64,000 nt of DNA from Batrachochytrium dendrobatidis JAM81. Lineage: Eukaryota > Chytridiomycota > Chytridiomycetes > Rhizophydiales. Position numbers and translations under genes: made by a program. The stretch spans positions 656,888 through 720,887 of the forward strand of contig NW_006281111.1 of NCBI RefSeq assembly GCF_000203795.2, given 5' to 3'. Shown piece by piece: positions 56,345 through 64,000 of this stretch (position 1 is the first letter of the stretch; each line of letters starts with the position of its first letter). Under the pieces are notes generated by a model. That model saw only the letters and a list, made by a program, of their open reading frames with translations. It searched no databases and was not told the DNA's origin.

Positions 56345-57367
56345 ATGAATATTGAAACAACAAAGACAGCAACAACACAACTGTTGAATGAATACTACCA
56401 AATCAGCACTCAAGCCATACCAACACAGAGAGTCAAGTCTGAATGGCAGGATGACAACAAACGAGGTTTGTTTTTGGGAATCATCCAAGAGGGAGAAACC
56501 TCACACATCACTCGACTGCACAACCTGCTGACTGCCAACCAATTTGCAGAGCAGCAGGAATTCTCAACCAAGATCCAGTTGGCAGACCCAGAACATCATT
56601 GTACATTCATTGATGACATGTTTGGGTATTACATACTGCCATTCCACAAAGACTACAACGATTCATCCAGCTGCCACACTCCAGTTTCATCAAACCCAAC
56701 ATCAAGAACCAACTCTGCTGATGATCTGGACTATGTTGCAGAAGTGAGTGAGCTACAGCACAAGGACTTGAACAAGGCGGTTGAGAAGAGAGACAGTGTC
56801 TGCTTGTTTTGCTGGGATAAGCTGTCCTTGCAAGGAGCACACATCATATCCCAAAAGAACATTGGAATGGCATACAACGAACCATCCATCTTGCTACGAT
56901 CTGGTTTGACGCAGAAACATCAAATACAGAACGGACTGTTGTTGTGTATCAATTGCCATGACCAATTTGGTAAACTAAAGCAATATGTGGATGTAGTGGA
57001 TGACAAACTGGTGATCAATGATCCAACAAGTGACAAGCACAAGAAGTGGATTGAGACAATTGAAGATTTGAAAGTTATCCGCAGAACAAGGCAAAAGAGA
57101 TGGACTGACAATCGACAAACAGTCGAATCCAACAGTGAAATGACATTGTATTTCATTCACAACAATCCAACTCGACTACCAAACAGGAACGCACTAGAAT
57201 TCCACAAGACAGCATGTCTCATTTGGTGTATTGCTGGTGGTGTAGAATCTGATGATGAATATTGTCCATATGATGATAATGGCTGTACTCCTGTCGATTA
57301 CCAGAGTAAGAATATCGAGAAATGGATGGAATCGAGTACTACCTTGATCATTGAAAATACTCGATAA
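56345..57367 (+). CDS. HNH endonuclease-domain protein (340 aa)
   Basis: ATG at 56345; the open frame extends 24 codons upstream only through a non-ATG start, so a 5' exon is possible. Residues 150-220 hold the nuclease: VCLFCWDKLSLQGAHIISQ, then NGLLLCINCHDQFGKL. The CxxC...GAHII and CxxCHxxF pattern fits HNH_2-type domains common in fungal genomes, with the paired cysteines as structural zinc ligands and His as the catalytic base. The remaining sequence has no recognised domain. The N-terminus lacks a CRN header. The neighbouring CRN gene lies 4.8 kb upstream on the same strand. It may be a self-standing nuclease, a decapitated CRN C-terminal domain, or a remnant of a mobile element. Confidence 0.75.
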   Translation: MNIETTKTATTQLLNEYYQISTQAIPTQRVKSEWQDDNKRGLFLGIIQEGETSHITRLHNLLTANQFAEQQEFSTKIQLADPEHHCTFIDDMFGYYILPFHKDYNDSSSCHTPVSSNPTSRTNSADDLDYVAEVSELQHKDLNKAVEKRDSVCLFCWDKLSLQGAHIISQKNIGMAYNEPSILLRSGLTQKHQIQNGLLLCINCHDQFGKLKQYVDVVDDKLVINDPTSDKHKKWIETIEDLKVIRRTRQKRWTDNRQTVESNSEMTLYFIHNNPTRLPNRNALEFHKTACLIWCIAGGVESDDEYCPYDDNGCTPVDYQSKNIEKWMESSTTLIIENTR

Positions 57368-58226
57368 AATTGTGTATTCATTACAAGAGACTGGTTTCTG
57401 TTACAGCAATAGTTGTGTCGAGTCAATGTCATGGTGTAATGGCTTCAAAAAACACCATTTTGATGATCAATACTGCATCAATATGATCGTTTTACAACCG
57501 ATATATTGAAACTTGTTGATATTGAAACCAGTATTGATATTGGTAGTGGATGATGTATAATCAAAAAGAAATTCCATCGGAACGTTCCTTGCTCTCGTTT
57601 GTGATTGTTTTCCGTGGATTGTTCTGGTATTTTATGTAGCTCACTTTCTGCCTTGCACGCATGTAAGCAGCAACCACGAATAGTTGAAACACAGATGGCA
57701 CAAGTCAATACATTCTGATGACATTTGGAATATAACAAGACACAAGTGGTGACCAAAGTTTAATTCACAATCCATGAATGAACACGATCGCGTTGCCGAC
57801 TGGATCAAATAACAACGCAGGTGTTTGGAACATGTCTTGAATACATGAATCGACCAGATTGACAACATACTTGTGTAGTCGATAATCAATGGAATTGACC
57901 AAAACCTTTTGACCCAAAGATTTATAGTTTGAAAGTATTTGGTTACCTCGAATCTTTTGACACATTAATCAATTTATACGTCAAAAGACATTTTTTGAAT
58001 TCCAATAAACCTTGCTGAAAATTCTTTGTGTAATAAACAATAATGTCTGTCAAGCAATTCCAACACTGAAAGAACGGAGAATGCACGTCAAAAGCAATGT
58101 CTAGTAGAAAGTACAACAAATATTTAACCATTGTTTATTCCAAAGTAGAATAGACGCAGTCATTGCAAGATAAATACAAAAGTGTCTCATTTTACGTGAA
58201 TAGGGTTGTAGAGTAACCAAAACTAG
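57368..58226. other. Spacer between HNH gene and RabGAP gene
   Basis: No supported gene; overlapping short minus-strand ORFs (57478-58131) lack any signature. The right end (58121-58210) is a partial MITE-like copy that stops 16 bp from the RabGAP stop codon. Confidence 0.5.
58121..58210 (-). mobile_element. MITE-like repeat end adjacent to RabGAP 3' end
   Basis: TATTTAACCATTGTTTATTCC...CATTTTACGTGAATAGGG matches 16380-16467 closely. Only one terminus is visible. Confidence 0.65.
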
Positions 58227-60598
58227 TCAAGCACCTAACGCCTTACGCAAGTTGTCCAACTTTTTTTTCAATTCTTCTTTATCTGTCTCGCTTTGTACCA
58301 GCCGTAATTTTGTATCTGCCAATTGTGCAGTAATATCGTCTAGGTCATCTTGTAGTTCTGCGTTGGCTCTGACCAGATCACTGTTGCGCTCTGCTAATCT
58401 ATTCATCTCGCTACGCACTTCGTTTTCTGCATGTTTTCGGTCAGTTGATAGAATCAGTTTTAGAGCTTTTACTTGTTGCTCCAACTCTTCTTCTCGCTCA
58501 CAGTGTATGTCACGATCACCACTGACATCACCGAGATGGTTGGCAAGATCTACATGTTCTCTATTCAGAATTTCGTAATTAGATTCCAAGACTTTGTACT
58601 CTTCAACAAGTTGGCGATATTGTGATTTGGCATGTTCAGCCTCCATGACTTCTGGAGATTGTTTGTACATCATTTCGTTAAACTCTGTAGTCCATTTATC
58701 TAGTTTAGATTTTGATAGGCGAATGGCAGATGCATCTGCTACAAGTTGGTTGGTGTTTGTGATATATTGATCAAAAAGCCCAGATTTAAGAAACTCGAGA
58801 AGGGGTTCAAAATCAAGCGTGATGATGGTTTCTGCATTGTGTTTGATGAGTGCAACAGCAAAACGAAGGACAGACTCGGGACCTTCTGCAAAAACAATAT
58901 CCAGAATTCTGAATACCATGTCTAGTGGAAATCTATAAGCAAACAGAGTCATAAACCTGTACAAGTTAAAAAAGTAATGGAATACAGAGTTGGGTCATGT
59001 AGTTAGTGGTGCACAAGTAAAATTCAAATGCAAAGCCAACCGAGTTTAAATGTAACTTACCATTGTGAAGCATACATGGTTGACTTGATATCTTGGTTTT
59101 CCAAATGCTTTGCAACAATAGGAAATTGCTCGTCGATAAGTTTATCAAACTGATAGTTTCTCTGCTGCAGTCCAATCATTTTTGGTGAAAACAAATCCCG
59201 AAACCCGTAGTCGCGCATCATTCGAACAAGAACACAGAATGCCTGTTCTTCGGGCATATTCAATAGTAACGGACCAACAACAAACGCGATACCTTGACAG
59301 TATCCAATTTCTTGATCATAAATGGAATAAGCTTTTAAAACATTAAATAAAGAATTTTGACCGGGTCCAGTAGCATCCTTGAAGTGTGGATGATTGGGAA
59401 ATGTTCTGGCAAGATCTCTCTGAATGATCTTTTCATGACGAGTGTGACGAGTAAGAAGCTGCAAGTACTCTTCCTCGAGCATCTCACTCTTGCTACTCGT
59501 CATAAGTTGCCACATCATGCCTCGAATAGGTTCTGGAATTCCTTGATGGAGTCGTTTAGTAAACTGTCTAGGAAACTTGCGCAGTTGACCCTCGTAGTCG
59601 TTGATGACCTTTCCCCAAAAGTCCCAGTCAATACCATGTTCATCTACAGTAGTCGAGGGTTCTTTTGAGCCCAAGACCGAATCCTTGACAGAAGCAAAAC
59701 TCATTTGAACATGAGTACTAAGCCAATGAGCAGCAGCTTGATGTGATCTAGCTAGCGAAGCAGCAGCAGCACTGACTGTTCCACTGCTTGTGTTGGGCAA
59801 GACTTGAGTGTGATGGTGGATTGGACTCAAATTGACATCAGTGGATGGCTGTCGTGAGTGATGAGCAAGTCTAGCCAACAACATTTCATCTTCTTCATCC
59901 TCAGCATTCATCTGAATATCAGTGGATGCAACAGAAGCCGAGCCAGACACAGAGTCGATACGATTCATTCTTTGTGGTCCAGCCGCTGCAGAAGAATTTC
60001 CTACAAGAGATGCAGACGAATCATCAAAGGAATTGATACTGGCAGTTGAACTACTGGATATGGATCTAAACACATATGAAGATAGACTGGCACCAACTGT
60101 AGATGGATTGCTCTGAGTAGAATTTAAATTGCTGCCATCACCACCAGTTAAAAAGGAAGAGAATAGCGATGATGCAGCCATAGTAGTAGGAGATGAATCT
60201 GAATCAGCAACGACTTGGTTGCCATTATGAACTGTGGAAGCGCTTAAACCACTAACGCCTCTTATACTATCAAGTGATCCAACGTAACGTATGGCTTTTT
60301 CTACCCCATTGGCAAAAGATGAAGCAGCGCTTACAGCAGTGTTATTCATAGTATGATTAATAGAAACATTGGCGGCATTATTGGTAGTAACATTGGTGAC
60401 AGTAGGAGAAACGGGAGAGAGTTCGCTTGGAATGTTCGTTACTGCTGGATTCAAAGGTTTGGCTATCAGGAATGCATTGTGTTCATGAATGCTGCTGTAT
60501 ACAGTATGAGATCCAATGCTAGAACCAGTAGTAGGCGATGAAGGATGTGTAGAACGTTTCTTTTTAAACTGCAGTTTTTGTGGAGTAGTCGATGACAT
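58227..60598 (-). CDS. TBC-domain Rab GTPase-activating protein with C-terminal coiled coil (755 aa; Gyp5/Evi5-like)
   Basis: Exons 60598-59061 and 58956-58227 join in phase inside the TBC domain (YASQ-W-FMTLFAYRFP). The first 340 residues are Ser/Asn/Thr-rich and unstructured. The TBC domain spans about 345-560 with IPEPIRGMMWQLM, the arginine-finger motif IIQRDLARTFPNHP and the glutamine-finger motif GYCQGIAF, so both catalytic fingers are intact. From about 600 to the end a charged heptad-rich segment (EELEQQVKALKLIL, LAERNSDLVRANAELQDDL) forms a coiled coil. TBC plus C-terminal coiled coil resembles yeast Gyp5 and animal Evi5, which act on Rab proteins of the secretory and recycling pathways. 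The exact Rab target cannot be read from sequence. Confidence 0.92.
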
Positions 60599-60673
60599 GA
60601 CAGCAACTCGAATCGACTTTCTGGTAAACCGCGACGAACTTTAAAATCCAATCTCGACTTTATTTCAATTCAT

Positions 60674-63238
60674 TCACTTGCGTCCTCCCCACAATCCTCC
60701 AAGCATTCCCAACAGTCCTTGGCCTGTTGCTTCACTAGAATTATACGGAGAATCTGACTTGTTTTCTGCGTCACTCCTTGTACTCTCCATATACACATCC
60801 TCAGTCTGCACTGCATTCACTCCTTCAATTTCTTGCGTGATTCGATCCATTCTTGATCTTCCCTGCGCGAGTTCTGAAATATTCCACAGTGGAAACTCCA
60901 TTCCTAAATATGCTAAATCATAAAACATGGGCTTGAATGAAACTGGTTCAAATGCTGGTGGAATACTCTGAACCACTGGGATGACCCCTTCACTGGGCTG
61001 GAAAAACACCTTCATATGCTCCGCTCGACCTACGCCCATCTGGTTGATCTTGTGCGTACCAATTGACATATCTTGAACTGTTTTTGAAAGTGAAACATAC
61101 GGCACTTTGTCATCATTCTCAAAATAAACCTTTGCTTTGGTAATCAAAGATCGATTACAAATGGATTGGCTCAAAACATCCAACAATTTGGTCATGTTTA
61201 CTGCCATCTGTTGGTCGTGCTTGATAATCTTTCGTTTGAATTCTACAACCGATGTTCGAGAAAGATGCACCTGCTCCATTGCCTTGTTTAAAAGAACTAG
61301 AGCTTCGGCATATTTTTGATCTGCAGTGTAGATATCTGCCGTGTGCGCCAGACTGTAATGTATTATACACGTTTGTAAGAGTCAATTATGGTCAGATTTT
61401 AATAGGATTCAATTAAACAATGTGCAAGATTTAAATTGCATGCACTTACCGTTGAGCAACTACAAAAAATCCCTTTGAAGATACAAGATGACCTAGTGCA
61501 AGATCAGTCTCGATAATATCAAGCTCCTTCATTTCATTTACAACCTAAATGCATCAAAAGTAAAGATGGTCAGTTCAAATAATCGTATTGAGCTTCCATG
61601 TCAATCATTTTATACCTGAAGCATAGTTATATCCAACTGGATCAACTCTTCGCGGCGTTGACTGGGTCGCTTTTCAACACTACCACTGGAATGAACAAGA
61701 TTTTTAAGACGCATAGAAGTAGCCTGCTCAAGCAAAATATCACGATCAAATGTATGCTCTAGTCGAGTATAGGTCACGTATTCTTTGATGAGCTTCAACA
61801 TTGCAGAATGCATATCGCTTTTGGATGACTTGACTTTCATAACAGCAACCAAATCTTCCTTGATGTCGCGCTCAGAAAGTTTGGCAGCATCCCATCCAAG
61901 TCCTAAAAGCTTATCATACTCGGCCATGATACCAGCAAATTGAGATTCATCCACACGTCCATCCACAACAATGCCATTGCCTTGAACTTCACCATTAATC
62001 TTGGCTGAAATTTCCTGCATTTCCATTATCATGGCCATAAGGTCCTCATTATGAATATCCATGCTGTATCCATGCCACTCCATGGTGTGAATGGCTCTTG
62101 CTTTAACGTGCATGCGTTCTGTGACAAGCAAGTCAATTTTGGCACTGAGAAGATCGTTTCCTGGACCACCGCTTGTTTTACGCAGCTCAAGAAGCGACTC
62201 AATATCATCGGTTTGATTGCCTTTGAACTTGAGATTGTAAGCACAGTATCGGATATTTGGATCAATCTCATCCATAGCTGCTTGACAGAGTGTTGCATGC
62301 GATGCAGTAACAGCAACATGCGCTAGCTTATCATATATAGATCTATTTATAAACACCAGGTGATCATGTACAATAAAAGTTGGTATCAAATAGTACACAT
62401 TTATCCAAAACAACGATATCAGAAGCATTACCGAGATGAAGCAAACACATCCAGAGCAGATTGCCATTCTTGACGTTCAAAATGAACATACGCAGCCAGT
62501 CTTAAAGCATACGCCTTGTTTTCAAATCAATCCAGCACATGTTAAATATACGTCAAGACCCAACATTTGAATAAACTGCATTACCTGAGTTTCAAGTGAG
62601 GTTTGATGATCAATGGATTCCAATTGACATAGTTCATGCAACTGATTAGCAGAAGAAACTGCTCTACAAAGTCGTTTAATTGAATGATGTTTTTTTCGAG
62701 GTTCATACTGAGAATCAGCCTTGAGTTGCATTGCATATGCCCAAGATCTCTCGGCTTCAAATAACAAGATCTGCAATGATCTAGCCAGGTTTGAAGTTAC
62801 AAGTTAGGATTGATGGTTACCAGTACGAATAAAAGACTGTTATCAATTCATATACTTTGAAAGATGTAATGAAATACAAACTGCAGTTGTCTAGGACATA
62901 CCTTGGATCCACCAACGAGGTTGGTGTAACAGGCTTCTTTTCATAACGCTTCTTTCCTTGAATCATGTCAGTATTCTTCCTAACTCGACGAATTCTACGA
63001 GCACAGTATTCTCTAATACAACACTCATCAGCAAGTCAAAATAATCCAGTGGATAAGTGAAGGGTGAGATGAATCACCTGTATCGCTGATAATCCTGTTG
63101 ACGCAGTCCATATGTGCTACGAGCATCATTCGTCAATGAAAGAACTGTTTATGAATTAGTTGTAGATTCGATCCAACTCTACTGAATTGAACACATACCG
63201 TCCAAGCTCACAGTCTCTGTAACAGACATGTCAGTCAT
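60674..63238 (-). CDS. SRP68: Signal recognition particle subunit SRP68 (665 aa)
   Basis: Eight exons: 63238-63199, 63144-63078, 63012-62902, 62780-62585, 62514-62432, 62342-61616, 61544-61450 and 61352-60674. All phases close. The N-terminal RNA-binding domain contains ARSTYGLRQQDYQRYREYC, the basic ARRIRRVRK and a KKRYEKK stretch, then LLFEAERSWAYAMQLK and RLAAYVHFERQEWQSAL. The middle has DEIDPNIRYCAYNLK. The C-terminus ends in a Gly/Leu-rich GLLGMLGGLWGG, as in SRP68 proteins, where it lies next to the SRP72-binding part. SRP68 with SRP72 binds the SRP RNA and supports translational arrest and targeting of secretory proteins to the ER. It lies 76 bp upstream of the RabGAP start, on the same strand. 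Confidence 0.93.
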
Positions 63239-63768
63239 TGAATCTGCTGACAATTCTGTAAAAATGAAAACTTTGAAACTCGGTTGTTTTCAAGATGAGT
63301 TTGTCATTACCAACTCATGTTCAGTCTTTTAAATCGAGTTGTTTAATAGATTGACTTGTTATTTCATTCTAAACTTATTCATATTGGTTTTACTGCTGTA
63401 TTCACGTAAAATGAAACGCTAGTTGAACGAATGTTCATATCGCAAGTCGAGTAAATCTCACTTGTTTAATCTTCAATTCTTGCTACACATTAAATAGTTG
63501 ATGAATGGCATCGAAGCAACACTGTGCAATCTTGGACTAGAACGCACGAGTTTATACAGGTGTCGTGTGGAATTACTGGAACACTGCTTTAAACATTCAT
63601 TCAGTTTTTTGTACAAAAATGAGCACAAAGACCAGTGACTTTGTCGAGGAATTTAGAGGACGCAACGTTGTCCAGCAAACTGGTACCAATCATTTCATGA
63701 GATTGGCTGTTTATTATGTATTTTGGCACCGCTATTTAGTGTTTCATTTACGTGGATGCAACAGTGAC
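63239..63768. other. Spacer SRP68 - kinase, mostly a MITE-like element
   Basis: About 375 of 530 bp is the element at 63392-63766. The remainder next to SRP68 must hold the SRP68 promoter. I see no further gene. Confidence 0.5.
63392..63766 (+). mobile_element. MITE-like repeat abutting the kinase stop codon (about 375 bp)
   Basis: The left terminus is CTGCTGTATTCACGTAAAATG and the right TTTCATTTACGTGGATGCAAC. It contains the block TTATGTATTTTGGCACCGCTATTTAGTG in line with other right ends. It ends about 3 bp from the stop codon of the minus-strand kinase gene, so it would supply that gene's 3'UTR and poly(A) signal. Confidence 0.7.
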
Positions 63769-64000
63769 TCAAATGGTCACATCTTTCAGCCATTCGTGTC
63801 TGAGTAGCTCCGCAGCTGTCGCTCTAAATAGTAGTAATCAAATAGTAGTTGGCAAATGTACAACTAGATTCATCAATTTCAAAGAGTAGTTGATGCTTTA
63901 CCTTTTTAAAGGATTGATTTCCAGCATGGGTAGAATAAAAGATGAAATAGCAGTAGCATCTGCCACTGAAAAATGATACTTTTCGTGCAATACGTCTTGT
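63769..64000 (-). CDS. SRPK/Sky1-type serine/threonine protein kinase, C-terminal fragment, runs off right edge
   Basis: Two exons are visible: 64000-63902 (partial) and 63823-63769. They join in phase to give DVLHEKYHFSVADATAISSF, ILPMLEINPLKR and ATAAELLRHEWLKDV, ending in a stop at 63769. This is the end of a kinase domain; the DVL.EKY.FS and F.LPML...P.KRATA blocks are characteristic of SR-protein kinases, which phosphorylate RS-domain splicing and RNA-transport factors. Only 50 residues are in the window, so the SRPK subfamily call is probable rather than certain. Confidence 0.8.

Noticed and set aside
57478..58131. Overlapping minus-strand ORFs of 62-92 codons
   Set aside because: Composition is like the surrounding non-coding DNA, no motif is visible, and the frames overlap one another.
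1..64000. tRNA or rRNA genes
   Set aside because: I looked for T-loop-like GGTTCGAATCC words and paired arms and found none convincing. A covariance-model scan would be decisive.

Overview
This is a window of a fungal nuclear genome. The genes have short introns (about 45-150 nt, GT...AG), are closely packed, and encode typical eukaryotic proteins: proteasome, exosome, peroxisome, SRP, TFIIS, IRE1 and LSD1. A Crinkler (CRN) type protein in a fungus, together with AT-rich DNA and several small or repetitive secreted proteins, suggests a chytrid, most likely Batrachochytrium or a close relative. That placement is inference. I rebuilt the spliced models by hand from splice sites, phase and family conservation. 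All exon coordinates are predictions without transcript support.

Layout. 1-437: 5' end of proteasome ATPase RPT2 (-). 574-7387: very large LSD1-type demethylase (-). 7916-9620: GAR transformylase and a MerT-like/HMA membrane protein (+). 9802-12568: exosome RRP42 (-) head-to-head with TFIIS (+). 12705-16005: PEX10 (-) head-to-head with methionine aminopeptidase 1 (+). 16498-18852: TIM23 (-) head-to-head with GPATCH11-like (+). 19072-25659: CWC2 (-), UMP1 (-), BUGZ-like (+), Ecl1-like (-). 25660-29977: gene-poor. 29978-37481: pantothenate synthetase (+), ESF2 (+), APC13 (-), DIM2/PNO1 (-), VID27 (-). 37581-41449: IRE1 (+). 42173-47689: three predicted secreted proteins (-) and one unassigned coiled-coil/membrane gene (+). 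47690-58226: AT-rich gene-poor island holding a Crinkler with a P-loop NTPase core and an HNH nuclease. 58227-63238: TBC RabGAP (-) and SRP68 (-). 63769-64000: 3' end of an SRPK-type kinase (-).

A dispersed short inverted-terminal element (MITE-like, about 190-530 bp, ends related to GTATTCACGTAAAATG / CATTTTACGTGAATAC) occurs at least a dozen times as full or partial copies. One fills almost the whole spacer between ADE8 and the MerT/HMA gene, one sits inside an IRE1 intron, and others abut the stop codons of the kinase and RabGAP genes.

Functionally the window is mostly core machinery: RNA processing (RRP42, CWC2, ESF2, DIM2, GPATCH11), proteostasis (RPT2, UMP1, IRE1, SRP68, MAP1), mitosis (BUGZ, APC13) and organelle import (TIM23, PEX10). 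An accessory block from about 42 to 58 kb carries secreted and effector-like genes. The most interesting items are the CRN/HNH island, the MITE family used as gene boundaries, the eukaryotic MerT-like/HMA fusion, the giant LSD1 and the repetitive secreted proteins.
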